Below are positions 33,085-44,704 of a stretch of DNA of 64,000 bases, in pieces. A model generated the notes under the pieces. That model was not told the DNA's origin. It was given only the letters and a program-made list of their open reading frames with translations, and did not search any database. Where the stretch lies: positions 93,236,541 through 93,300,540 of the forward strand of contig JAQMRL010000008.1 in assembly GCA_035578175.1 (NCBI GenBank), in the 5' to 3' direction. Within the stretch, counting starts at the first letter, position 1. Each line of letters begins with the position of its first letter. A program made the position numbers and the translations under genes. Source of the stretch: Catonia carolina (Eukaryota > Arthropoda > Insecta > Hemiptera > Achilidae).

Positions 33085-33480
33085 AAAACTACAAGAGATA
33101 CCACCAAACGGTTTCCGAATTAGTAATTTACACAAAAAGGTGGTGGACTCAATTGCGTTTGAAGTTTCGGTTTTGACCGAAAGTGACCCAGAACCGGAAG
33201 TCAAGAAATCAAGGTCTGAATTTGAAAAAATATAGTGTCATTCGATTCCTCTTAAAGAGTATATACATAAATCGTTGGGTTTGACGTTCCGGTTTCGACA
33301 AGAAGTGACCCTAAACCGAAAGTCAAGAAATCAAAGTCTGAATTTGGAAACAAAAATTGTGTCACTCGATTTTTCATAACGAGTAGATACAGAAATCATT
33401 GGATTTGAAGTTCCGGTTTCAACCAGAAGTGACCCAAAACCGGAAGTCAAGAAATCAATAATCAAATTTGGAAACAAAAT
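33085..33480. repeat. Tandem repeat, period about 123 bp, 3.2 units
   Basis: AAGTGACCC recurs at 33181, 33303 and 33427, each followed by CCGGAAGTCAAGAAATCAA or a near variant and preceded by GAAGTTCCGGTTT-like sequence. Units differ by about 10-15%. Confidence 0.85.
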
Positions 33481-34162
33481 ATAGGAAACAAATCTCTAAT
33501 GTTTTTGCCATAGTCACAGGTAAAAATTGCCACCAGCCATGAGACGCGTCGTCTTATGACAATGATAGCCTATGTCACATTTTTTTTGATTACAACCCGG
33601 GTTAAAACTTTTATGCGTTTAAATGAACGAAATACATATAGGTATATTTTTTAAAATGTATTTAATAACTAAGTTTATCACTGCAGAAAAACGTTTTAGT
33701 TTTCCTAATTATGACTTTTATAAAAAACCGGATTGATGTATAAAATTAACAAGTTCGGATTTAATAGTCTCTAGAACATTGCGGAGGGTGACCATTTATT
33801 TATATACTGCACACGTAAACAGGCACTAATTACTAAATGACGCAAACTGACAATGTGGGCAAGTAATATATGTATGCCTACAGGCTTATTGATAAGGATG
33901 AATGCGATTTAATTAGTACGGACTAATATCAAGTAATTACTTGTACCCCTACCCTTAACATCTCTAACCACTACCAAAATTTCTAATTTCTATCTATTGA
34001 ATGAAACAAACATTGAGAAATTCACAGGTCGATTTCCAAATACATTATCAAAGAATTGTATAAAGTTAACCTAATAGTAATCATATTCCATGACAAAATT
34101 GTACCAGCTGGTACGTACGAATAAATTCATACAGCGAATACATTATCACTATAACAGATTTT
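33481..34162. other. Spacer, nothing recognised
   Basis: No gene or family repeat seen. Confidence 0.4.
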
Positions 34163-35102
34163 TACTTTCTCTTGCCTATATGGATATATAGGAAGGAAAG
34201 TTTAGTTTTTATGCTGATTTTTCGAAATCGAGTTTTCATCAAATCTACACGTTTTCAGACCCCTGAACCCAAAAAACATATTTTTAGCGATTGGTCTGTG
34301 TGTGTGTGTGTGTGTGTGCACGCGCGCGCGTGTGAACAGAATATCTCAACAACGGAACATCGTACGAAGTTGAAACTTGAAACTTAACTTAGATACTACT
34401 ACCGAACCCGACACGAACATTTTCATCAAAATCGGTCAACCGGAAGTAGTAGTTTATTCGTGTCATTTTTCACTTTTTTGCGATTTTCTCAAAAACGATT
34501 TTTTTAAAAATTGTCTCATTCAATTTTTTTATGCTCTACAAGATAGGGTAGGCGCCATGTCTGCTGAAATTATTGGGAAGGCTGTGCTCTCGTAGAAAAA
34601 AATGGCTTTTATAAGATTAAGGCCTTAAATATGCATTTTAGTGCAAAACTATCTGTAATAAAAGTTGTAGAGAATTTGAAAACCTGTAACTTATATTTCA
34701 AACATTTTTTTGTACAACGCTTAGTTCAGCGGTAATTAGATAATTTTTGTTGTTCTTTCCTGAAAATCTGACATATATATATTTTTGAAGATTACGGCCT
34801 TAGTAAGCATTTTACGAAAAAAGTGTATATAATAAAATTTATGGGAATTTAAAAGATCTACAACTTTTATTTCGAGCATTTTTCTCTACAGAGCCTACTT
34901 TAGTGTCAAGGAGTGATTTTCCGTGTTATTATGGCAAACTAAGATTGATTTTCATTTTGGTCTTTCACGTATGATTAAAATTAGGTTATCTTTTTTGAGG
35001 CTAGTTTTTTTGTTTATTTTTAATGTCATATTATTAATAATAGGTTATATTGTTCATTATTTGCATTGGAGAAAGAAAGTCATGTGCGTGTTTCATACCA
35101 GA
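34163..35102 (-). mobile_element. HINE-like element, full length
   Basis: 940 bp. In element sense it starts at 35102 with TCTGGTATGAAACACGC and ends at 34163 with the hairpin and GGCAAGAGAAAGTA. The GT/CG array is at 34303-34332. No transposase or Rep is encoded. Confidence 0.9.
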
Positions 35103-35124
35103 TTTTTGCTGATAGACTTATGTC

Positions 35125-35525
35125 CTGCCCATAACAGACAGGTGGAGTGTCAAATTATTTACACTCAATCTGTTCGTTGCAGGGCTAAAATAAATAGTTC
35201 GGTTTCTTATCACATGGTCAGCAAATTAAATGACTGAATCATTTAAGAACAGAAGAGGTAGAGGTGTAAAAAACACTAATCAGAGTTATCTCCTCTGAAA
35301 GTAATGAATTTTATTATACAGCCAGACCCTGTGGTGAATGAAGTGAAGGTGTCATTTGCAGAGTGGAAAATATGTGCTTTTCAGAGGGTCCGGTATGCGG
35401 ATAAGCGTACTTTACCGCTTAGTGAGGAAGGCAACGGTAAACCACCTTACTCCTCGTTTTACTTAGTAAAACCTCTACAGGTTCAAACCAGCCTTTCGGC
35501 TGATGACCTAAACAACAACAACAAC
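35125..35525 (+). mobile_element. SINE-L copy 4, full length
   Basis: 401 bp from CTGCCCATAACAGACAGG to the AAC tail, with a perfect 11 bp target duplication AGACTTATGTC at 35114-35124 and 35526-35536. 3' hairpin CAGCC-TTTC-GGCTG intact. Good reference copy for the element ends. Confidence 0.95.
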
Positions 35526-36049
35526 AGACTTATGTCAGTTAATAAATTGTAAATAATTACTAATAATAATAATAATAATAATAAACTTCACTTCAATATT
35601 TTTTCACAACAGTAATTCAAACATATTCAAAACAGCTTCACATCACTTAATAATGATTAAAACAATGACCTTCATTTATTAACTATTATAACTGACGAAG
35701 CAATATGTAATTAAATAACATGTCAACCCTATCACCCCATACATTAATTAATAAAAAATATAATACCACAATAAAGATTTTATTTGAAATTCCAATATAC
35801 TGTACAATAAATTTTACTCAATTAATTTACTGCACAAACCCGACCCTTCAACAAAATCACATTTAAATTAATACATAAATGACAATATAATATTAAAACG
35901 TCCAATCCCAATTAGTAACCAATTAAAAAGGTATAAAAATGACCATTAATTTCGATTGAGGTAACACAAAATACTGCGTTGGTGATTCCATTAGTAGCTC
36001 ATCCGGCTACTGTATGATTTTCTTTAGTTAAGTATTTTACCGTTATTTT

Positions 36050-36185
36050 TACTTTCTCTTGCCTATATGAATATATAGGAAGGAAAGTAGGTATTGTTTT
36101 CATGTAGATTTTTCGAAATCGAGTTTACACCGGATCTACACGTTTTCAGACCCCCTGTACCCAAAAAACATGTTTTTAGCGATTG

Positions 36186-36268
<83 letters not shown>

Positions 36269-36638
36269 CGCGTGCGTGTGTGTGTGTCAGTCTGTGTCTG
36301 TGTGTGAACAGAATATCTCAAGAACGGAACATTGTACAAACTTGAAACCTAAGTTACACACCACTACCGGACCCGACACGAACATTTTAATCAAAATCGG
36401 TCAACCAAAAGTAGAAGTTTATTCGTGTAATTTTTCCCTTTTTTGCGATTTTCTCAAAAACTGGTCCTACGATTTTTTTAAAAATCGCCTGGTTTACTAA
36501 ATTTCTTATGCTCTACAAGATAGGGTAGGCGCTATGTATGCTGAAATTCTTGGTGAGGCTGTTTTCACGTAAAAAAATTGTTTTTTTAAGATTACGACTT
36601 TAATATGCATTTAAGCGGAAAAATGTATAGAGTAAAAG
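36050..36638 (-). mobile_element. HINE-like element, 3' part, with a very long GT array
   Basis: From the terminal hairpin to about GCATTTAAGCGGAAAAATG; the 5' third is missing. The microsatellite (36187-36305) is the longest of the family. Confidence 0.88.
36187..36305. repeat. (GT)n(CG)n(GT)n array
   Basis: About 75 bp of GT, then a CG core (36261-36271), then further GT with interruptions. Confidence 0.95.
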
Positions 36639-37261
36639 TCATAACCCTGTGAGTCATAAATGCAATAGCTTTTGACAAAAGATCGGAATATTTTAGTTTT
36701 AGTCCTACATGATATGTGATTACTCCACAAAAACTAACATAAAAACAAATTTTGTTTAAAAATACAAATATATCAAAACAGATTTCACTAACAAAATTAA
36801 AGCTAAAAAAGTGGACTTACAGAACTAGTATAAAATCTATGTATATAACCAAGACTATAAAATCTGTTAAGTAAATATATAATAAAAAAACATAAAATAC
36901 AGTTTCATTATCAAATGAAATGGACCGTACACGGCAACCATTAGAATAATTTAAATTTGTAACAAATAGATAAAATACAACACAAATATTACGGTTAAAT
37001 TAAAGCCTGAGTGATATGACACGTAAACGAGTCAACAGAATTCAAGTTTAGTTTAAACTTTTATTCGTTTATCCAGAAAATTTAAATCATCATGTAGTCT
37101 ACACGATTTACGATGAAAAATACAAGTATTTTTTATGCCAAATCATGAAACGACGACCATTAAATTTTTAGTTTATAAACCTATTTCTGAAATTTATATT
37201 TTATAAACTACAGTTTACCGTAAAATCCATGTTGGAGCACAAGTTTAATCATAAAAACTAG
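36639..37261. other. AT-rich spacer, nothing recognised
   Basis: No gene or family repeat seen. Confidence 0.4.
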
Positions 37262-37442
37262 TACTGTATGTCTATAACTTGATGGCCTTCGGCAGGAGGA
37301 ATATGCGGATTGTAAAACCATTTCAGAAAATATACATCTAATTATTTAAGTAACTAAAACTTGTCGGAAATGACGTATTTTAATAAAACAAAGTATTTCG
37401 CATATTTTTATTCTATAAAATTATTTCGAAAAACACGCTTAA

Positions 37443-38391
37443 ACCTTTATAGGGCAGTACTACGAGGAAAATATACATGTTGTAAAATGTTAAATTTTGT
37501 TTTATAGGGACTGGAATAATGAATTTCTAGTGCCAGAACAGGAAGATATTTCTTTCTTTTTATCTCAAGCCCTATTAAGTATACTTACCAAGTAATGTTT
37601 ATTGAAATGGGAATCACATAATATTTAGTGGTAAGAATGCTTATTAAAACACCTTGTAGCACTATATTACAGAAAAATGTGACGAATCTTAATTTGCTAT
37701 CACCATGAATGCTTGCTTTCCCGTAAAAACCTGGAATTTTCTAAGCACTGTACAAAAGTAACAACAAAACAACATGGTAGCGGACGCTGGTATGCATCCT
37801 TACCACATTCGTGTAACTCACAAAGCAATCGGTCGCTGCGCGCTAATTTCAATTATGTGGATAGCCTACTGACTAGAGAACATCTGTTATTGTTTAGGTC
37901 AACAGCCAAAAGGCTGGTTTGAACGTCTAGAGGTTTTACTAAGTAAAAACGAGGAGTAAAATGGTTTACCATTGCCTTCCTCACTGAGTTGAAAGAGTAT
38001 GCTTATCAGCATGCCCTCCGAAAAGCACTTACTTTCCACCCTGCAAATGGCACCTTCACTTCATTCACCACAGGGTCTGGCTGCATAGTGAAATTCATTA
38101 CTCTCGGAGGAGATAACTCTGACTAGTGTCTTTTACACCTCTACCTCTTCTGTTCTTAAATAGCTCAGCCATATAAGTGGCTGACTATGTGATAAGAAAC
38201 AGAACTATTTTTTTTAGCCCTGAACCAAACAGATAGAGTGCAATTAAAATAACACTCCACCTGCCCGTTTTGGGCATAGAGAACATCTATAAAACCATAA
38301 AATACCAATAAGGTTCAACTGCATAACTTATTCTTAAAAAAATCGACCTTATTTCCAGTGGTAAGTACACTTACCACAAACCTATAAATAG
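37443..38391 (+). mobile_element. TTAA MITE, copy Y (filled with SINE-L)
   Basis: Homologous to 29371-29929 over its whole length (for example TTCTAGTGCCAGAACAG and ACGCTGGTATGCATCC). TTAA on both sides; ends ACCTTTATAGG and the complement of CCTATAAATAG. SINE-L sits at 37886-38276. Confidence 0.85.
37886..38276 (-). mobile_element. SINE-L copy 5, full length
   Basis: 12 bp target duplication TAGAGAACATCT (37874-37885 and 38277-38288), present once as AGAGAACATCT in MITE X near 29812-29822. The shared reading frame is broken. Confidence 0.95.
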
Positions 38392-38929
38392 TTAATGAGA
38401 TAACGTATAATGTAGTTAAATTGTTTTTGAAGAAAAACTCCCCTCGAAACTTAAAAAGTAATGATTTTCTGTTAAATTTTATTGCATCATCGTTTTCAAT
38501 AATTAATACAGAACAAACCTGCCACATATTATGTTACTCCGTGAAATAGTTGTTGAACAATCACGAGTATTTAAAAAAATACGGGTTTTTTCTTCAAAAC
38601 AAAACTTTTACTACATTATATGTACATAATCTCAATTTTTTAAAAATAATTTTATTGAACAAAAAACATGCGAAATACTTTGTTTTATAAAAATACGTCA
38701 TTTCCGACAAGTTTCAGTTACTTAAGAAAAATTAGATGTATGTTTTCTGAAATGGTTTTACAATCCGCATATTACTCCCCTCTGCCGAAGGCCATCAAGT
38801 TTTAAACAGACAGTACCTTCAACGCTGTTTTTTTTCTGATAAAGCTACCTTCAATTATTATGTAGTAGAGAATGTGTATAATTACCGAATGTTGAGGTCA
38901 GAATTTTTATGAGAAGATAGGGATCGTCC

Positions 38930-39327
38930 AAGACAATTTAATACATGATTTTCTGTTTTTATTTTACATGAAAATCTGTAAAAAATGGATTTTTAAGATA
39001 TCGGTCTTAATATGCATTTAACGATAAAAGTGTATAATTTATAATAATATTTATAGAAAATTAAAAGATCTACAACTTTTATTTAGAGAATCTTTCTATT
39101 AAGAGCGTGTTTTTTAAGTAGCGTAAAGAGTAATTTTCCGTTTTATTAAGCCAAACTAAGGTAAGGTTTCATTTTGCATCATCATCATCAGTCATGATTA
39201 AAATTAGGTTGTAATTTGCGGTTGGTTATTTATTTTGTTTATTTCTAATGTTTCATTAATAATGTTAGGTTATATTGTTCATTATTGGCATTGGCAAGAG
39301 AAAGTTGTGTAAATGTTTCTCACCAGA
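38930..39327 (-). mobile_element. HINE-like element, 5' half
   Basis: Matches the 5' 400 bp of the family and ends CACCAGA (complement of TCTGGTG). The microsatellite and 3' hairpin are missing. Confidence 0.8.
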
Positions 39328-39518
39328 TTTTTTAAATATTTCCAATAATCTCTACAGACACGACGACCATTACTCCAGAACATGCGATGAAAATACTTCA
39401 TAAAACTTACAATACTTAAATAGAAAACGGTATACAATTTTAAGTATTTATGTATTTTAAACTAAAATACAGCTTAAAATGTATTAAAATAGAAATTTTT
39501 TAAAAGTCTAAACATTTT

Positions 39519-40453
39519 TACTTTCTCTTGCCTATATGAATATATAGGAAGGAAAGTATTGTTTTCATGTCGATTTTTCGAAATCGAGTTTACACCGGAT
39601 CTACACGTTTTCAGACCCCCTGAACCCAAAAAACATGTTTTTAGCGATTGGTCTGTGTGTGTATCTGTGTGTGTGTCTGTGTGTGTGTGTACAAAATATC
39701 ATCGTACGAACTTGAAACTTGAAACTTAAGTTACATACCACTACCGAACCCGACACGAACATTTTCATCAAAATCGGTCAACCGGAAGTGGGAGTTTATT
39801 CGTATAACTTTTCACGTTTTTGCAATTTTCTCAAAAACTGGTCCTACGATTTTTTTTAAAATCGCCTGGTTTACTCAATTTTTTATTCTCTACAAGATAG
39901 GGTAGGCGTCATGTTTGCTGAAATTTTCGGTGAGGCTGTTTTTACGTAAAAACAATTTCTTTTTAAGATTGCGGCTTTAATATGCATTTTAGCGCACAAT
40001 TTTATATAATAAAAGTTGTAGAGAATTTAAAAACCTACAACTTTTATTTCAAACATTTTTTTGTATAACGCTTAGTTTAGCGGTAATTTGCGATTTTCTG
40101 TTTTTTCTCTTACGATAACGTGAGAAAAATCGATTTTTTAACATTTCGGCCTTAGTATGCATTTTACGACAAAAGTGTATATAATTAAATTTATAGAAAA
40201 TTAAAAGATCTACAACTTTTATTAATAGCATTTTTCTCTACAGAGCCTAGTTTAGAGAGAAAGAGTGATTTTCCGTATTTCTAAGCCAAACTGAGTTCGA
40301 TTTTCATTTTGCGTCTTTCACTCATGATTAAAATAAGGTTATGTTTTTGAGGTAAGTTTCTTTGGTTATTTCTAATGTTTTATTACTAATGTTAGGTTTA
40401 TTGTTAATTATTTGCACTGGCAAGAGAAAGTTGTGTGAGTGTTTCACACCAGA
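39519..40453 (-). mobile_element. HINE-like element, full length
   Basis: 935 bp with both ends: TCTGGTGTGAAACACTCACA (5', at 40453) and hairpin CCTATATATTCATATAGG plus CAAGAGAAAGTA (3', at 39519). The GT tract is short and interrupted. About 220 bp before the next copy in the same orientation. Confidence 0.92.
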
Positions 40454-40674
40454 TTTTTGATTATAACAAGTCTTCATTTATTCTCGGGAAAAAACATGAA
40501 CCAACTAATGAAAATCAATGCTATTTCACTAAGGTTCAAATTCTGTGAGACACATGGTATATAAATTCACAGAATGTTATTATACATACTTTTACCGTCT
40601 TTACTTAAAGTTGATAATTGCAAAAACTGATTGCAAAAGAATAATACCTTGTTAAAAAAATTTAATAATATTTA

Positions 40675-41589
40675 TACTTTCTCTTGTCTATATGAATATA
40701 TAGGAAGGAAAGTATTGTTTTCATTTCGATTGTTCGAAATCGAGTTTTCACCGGATCTATGCGTTTTCAGACCCCCTGAACCCAAAAAAACATGTTTTAA
40801 GCGATGAAATGATGTTTTAAGTGATGCCTGTGGTGTGTGAACAGAATATCTCAAGAACGAAATGTTGAGAACTTGAAACTTAAGTTAGATACCACTACCG
40901 GACCCGACACGAACATTTTCATCAAAATCGGTCAACCGGAAGTAGTAGTTTATTCGTGCCATTTTTCACTTTTTTGCGATTTTTTCAAAAACTAGTCCTA
41001 CGATTTTTTTAAAAATCGCCATGTTTACTAAATTTTTTATGCTTTACAAGATAGGGTAGGCGTTATGTCTGCTAAAATTCTTGGAGAGGCTGTTTTCAAG
41101 TAAAAAAATTGTTTTTTTTAAGATTGCTGCTTTAATATGCATTTTATCGCGAAAATGTATAATAAAAGTTGTAGAGAATTTCAAATCCTACAACTTCTAG
41201 TTTAAACATATTTTTGTATAACGCTTAGTTTAGCGGTAATAAGCAATTTTCTGTTTTTTTTTTCACGAAATCGTGTAAAAATCGATTTTTTTTAAAGATT
41301 TCAGCCTTATTATGCATTTGATGACAAAAGAGTATAATCAAATTTATAGGAAATTAACAGATCTACAACTTTTATTTAAAGCATTTTTCTCTACAGAGCC
41401 TAGTTTAGCGTGAAAGAGTGATTTTCCGTATTTTTAAGCCAAACTGAGGTTGCTTTTCATTTTGCGTCCCTCACTCATGATTAAAATTAGGTTATGTTTA
41501 TCGAGGTTAGTTTTTTGTTTATTTGTAATGATAGGTTTATTAATTATTTTCATTGGCAAGAGAAAGTTGTGTGAGTGTTTCACACCAGA
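40675..41589 (-). mobile_element. HINE-like element, full length, microsatellite lost
   Basis: 915 bp with both family ends. The usual CA/GT position (about 40803-40840) is replaced by a short duplication of GATGTTTTAAGYGATG. Confidence 0.9.
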
Positions 41590-42105
41590 TTTTTATAGGA
41601 GCTAAACATACAACAGAATGTATGATTGAACACGACTAATATTTTACGGGAGCGTTATATTTTCAAATGAAATATGTAACGCATAATAAATACGACCTGA
41701 ACAAGACAAGTACTAATTGACTCTTAACAAAATTCCATAAAACTCTATTATTAAACTAAAATAAACGCCCGAAATCTTATATAAGACAGATAAGTAGCAT
41801 CGTTATTTATTACAACTAAAATTACGTTCAGATGTTGAGAAACCGCCAAGTTCAACGCGAGACAGCTTGTCATAAAAGTTAACAAACACAAATATTTTAC
41901 GTGGAATTTATATTCAACTGTATGAATACCTGCACAAAACAATAACTATTGTAGATCTATTTTAATCCACTAAGATTTTCTATACGAGGGGCCCCAAAAA
42001 TAACCGGACTGAGAGCGCGCTTCCATTCGCAGACGTAGTAAAGAGTTCTCCCGCTAGATGGGGTTAGTAGAGACCTTTAACAAACAACGCTTAATGTCGC
42101 TTTTT

Positions 42106-43710
42106 TTATTATAGATACCTGAGTTTGGAGCATTGTTTCTTCAAATCCCTTGTTCAATTTTAACGTACTATACACCAAAATTTAGCTCATTTTAATTTGC
42201 GTTGTTACATGCAAGTTTCATATTTTTAGCGATTTTGATATTCCAATATCAGGATGAGAAGAAAAAATGAGCCGGTTTTTTTTGTTGCTGCAACACATTG
42301 AATGCATTTAAAGGCTTATAACTCAAAAACTGCTCGACCGATTTATTTGAGATTTCTCCGGAATATAAACTTGTATGTTGCTATTTTACGTACGAAATTT
42401 CAGATTTGTAGCATATTGATTTTGAGTTATTAGTAAAATTCTAAACGGCTGTTAACTCCGTAACCGCTCATCAATTCAGAAATTTCAAAAAATCATTGTA
42501 TTCAGTATAATTTTTTTTTTTTTTAATTTCTAATATGTGTACGTTGCAATCTGTTCAATTCAGAAGAATAAGCAATCCCATGACCCGACGAGATGAGGAT
42601 GATATGTATGAAGTGTAAATGATGTGTAATCTTGTACAGACTCAGGCCGACCATTCTTGAGAGAGTATCGTTAATCGAACCCCAACCATCAAAGTACACC
42701 GGTAACCACTGCCTAGCATTCAAATCCGTATAAAAGTAACTACCTTTACTACGATTTGAACCAGGAACCTTCTTCTCCGAAAATCAGCTGTTAAACAGCT
42801 GATTTTGGCGACGACTTTACCTCTAGACCAACCCGGTGGGTTTAAAAAATTAATACAAATTCATTAATATTATGGAACAGCGATTAGGCAGTTATTCGTT
42901 AGAATTTTTTAGATGTTTAATAAATGGTAGATACTGCGGGGGATGGAAGAAGTTTAACCATGTTGCCACGTCTTTTAATCGGTTGTGTTCTTTTCCTGCT
43001 AAACTCGCCTTCCGATGTAACATACAACTAGTAGTAGTAGACTATTGTAAGTAAGTAAATGATGAATGGGTATTAACGTTGCATTTTCATGTTTGTTATT
43101 CGTATGCTGGAAGGACAGGTCACAAGTATGCTAATAAAATTAGGTAGTAGGCCTACCGAGTTACAACGCGGCAACACAGTAAGCTTCTTCCATCCCCCCC
43201 CCACCAGTATCTACCATTATTTAAATATCTAAAAAATTCTACCGAATAACTGGTCAATCACTGTCCCATAACATTAATGAATTTGTATTAATTTTTTTAT
43301 ACTGAATACAATGATTTTTTAAAATTGTCAAATTAATGAGTGGTTACGGAGTTAACCGGGGTTCAGAATTTCACTAATAACTCAAAATATAAATACGCTA
43401 AAAATCTTAAATTTCATACATAAAATAACAACATAAAAGTTTGTATTCCGACGAAATCTCAAATAAATCGGTCGAGCTGTTTTTGAGTTATAAGCCTCTA
43501 AATGCATCCAATGTGTTGCAGCAACAAAAAACCGGCTCTTTTTTTCTTCTCATCCTGATATCGAAATATCAAAAAAATGTTAAAAATATGAAACTTACAT
43601 GAAACAACGCAGATTGAAATGAGCTAAATTTTGGTGTATAGCACGTTAAAATTGAACAAGGGGTTTTGAAGAAACAATGCTCCAAACTCGGGTATCTATA
43701 ATAAAGAAAA
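42106..43710. mobile_element. Palindromic element inserted in mariner B
   Basis: Arms 42106-42972 (including a SINE-A) and 43165-43706 are inverted. They share ends TTATTATAGATACC, the block CAACACATTGAATGCATTTA and ATGGAAGAAG near the centre. The spacer of about 190 bp is non-coding. A related piece lies at 25490-25610. Confidence 0.8.
42515..42840 (-). mobile_element. SINE-A copy 1 (tRNA-derived)
   Basis: A box in GGTTGGTCTAGAGGTAAAG and B box in GGTTCAAATC (minus strand), with the hairpin AAATCAGCTGTTAAACAGCT plus GATTT at 42781-42805. The body is about 250 bp with an A-tail. Absent from the opposite palindrome arm, which preserves the empty site near 43300. Confidence 0.92.
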
Positions 43711-43784
43711 CAACAGTAGTTGTGTTTCTCTTACTGTTGTCATGTACCGCCTGCGAAGTCATTAAGCTTCAAGCCAATCTTCCA

Positions 43785-44520
43785 CTGGTTTGACGCTTGC
43801 TTGGTTTCTGGATCATACCCGTAACACCAACTCTCATTACCTGTAATTACTTTAGTCAAAAAAATTTGGATCACTTTCAATCTCGTTTTTCAAGTCCTGA
43901 CTCAAATTCAATCGAATGTTGTTTTTTTTTTGATTCTGTTTGAGAAGGCGAGATACAAAATTTAGCGGCAACGCGTCTGTTTTGGAAATTCTCAGTCAAA
44001 ATCCGCTAGCACGACCTCCAATTTACGCCTATCTCTTCTAAAATTTCGTCGATAATGAAACGACGATTCTCGTTGATTTTTTAGGAAATTTTTTTCAAGA
44101 CTCAAATCCAATCAATGTTTTTTTGATCCTGTTTGAGAAGGCGAGAAACAAATTTAGCGGTAACACGTCTGTTTTGCGAATCCACAGTCAAAATCCGCTA
44201 CCGCGACCTCCAACTTACGCCTATCTCTTCTAAAATTTTATCGATCGTGAAAAAACGATCCCCGTTAATTTTTTAGGGAATTTTTTCAAGTTTTCATAGT
44301 TTTGAGTTATTGAAGGGCGCCCAGAACGAACATTATCTTCACCACTCATCTTACCACTTTTAAAACGCCCAAACCACACTCGAGAACTTGTGTGCGGCTC
44401 ATAGCATATTGTTTGAAAGTCCGTTGAAGCATTTAATAAGCTTCCGTTGTCGATTTTTCAAGAAGGGAATAAAATTTTAAACACACTCTTTGTTCTTTTA
44501 AATCTGCCTTAACGAAGTCG
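43785..44520 (-). pseudogene. Mariner transposase N-terminal and middle part, with duplication
   Basis: Minus strand: FVKADLKEQRVCLKFYSLLE, MSRTQV and TAKFVSRLLKQDQK. A second copy of about 190 bp of the same region follows (43900-44090 versus 44105-44285), then NEIESDPNFF and VITGNESWCYGYDPETKQAS ending at the fold point. The catalytic triad region is missing. Inactive. Confidence 0.82.
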
Positions 44521-44704
44521 CAGATGGAACACGATAACAGTAAGAGAAACACAACACTGTGATCAAACGTTAACCTACAAACTGACGCCGTCTGGGCATT
44601 TGTTTGTAGAAGGTCTCTACTAGCTCCATCTAGCGGGAGAACTCTCAACTACGTCTACAAATGGCAGCGCACTCTAAGTCCGGTTTTTTTGGGTCTCCCT
44701 CGTA

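Larger units (their letters stand above)
37262..38815. mobile_element. Inverted-repeat element with about 175 bp arms, carrying two nested insertions
   Basis: The left arm (37262-37436) and right arm (38635-38815) are inverted, sharing AACTTGATGGCCTTCGGCAG, TGTAAAACCATTTCAG and CTTGTCGGAAATGACGTAT. Between them lies MITE Y, itself containing SINE-L copy 5. No coding. Ends and superfamily not settled. Confidence 0.75.
41985..44702. mobile_element. Fold-back mariner (B), 5' end present at both sides
   Basis: Terminal repeats CGAGGGGCCCCAAAAATAAC and the complement of CGAGGGAGACCCAAAAAAAC, flanked by TA. Both ends carry the same 5' leader (GAGAGTTCTCCCGCTAGATG, GTTGTGTTTCTCTTACTGTT). The inner side of the left arm (43711-43785) meets the minus-strand transposase at a fold point near 43785. 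A second palindrome (42106-43710) is inserted in the left arm. Confidence 0.82.

Noticed and set aside
36094..36345. Cys/Val-rich frames across the GT array
   Set aside because: Translation of a dinucleotide repeat; low-complexity artefact. Similar frames occur at 21.0, 25.1, 34.2, 48.5 and 58.7 kb.
42513..42723. Repeated 66-79 codon frames beginning MNARQWLPVYFDGWGSI
   Set aside because: These recur because they are the SINE-A body read in one frame (also near 45.4, 61.7 and 63.2 kb); they are non-coding Pol III-type repeats.
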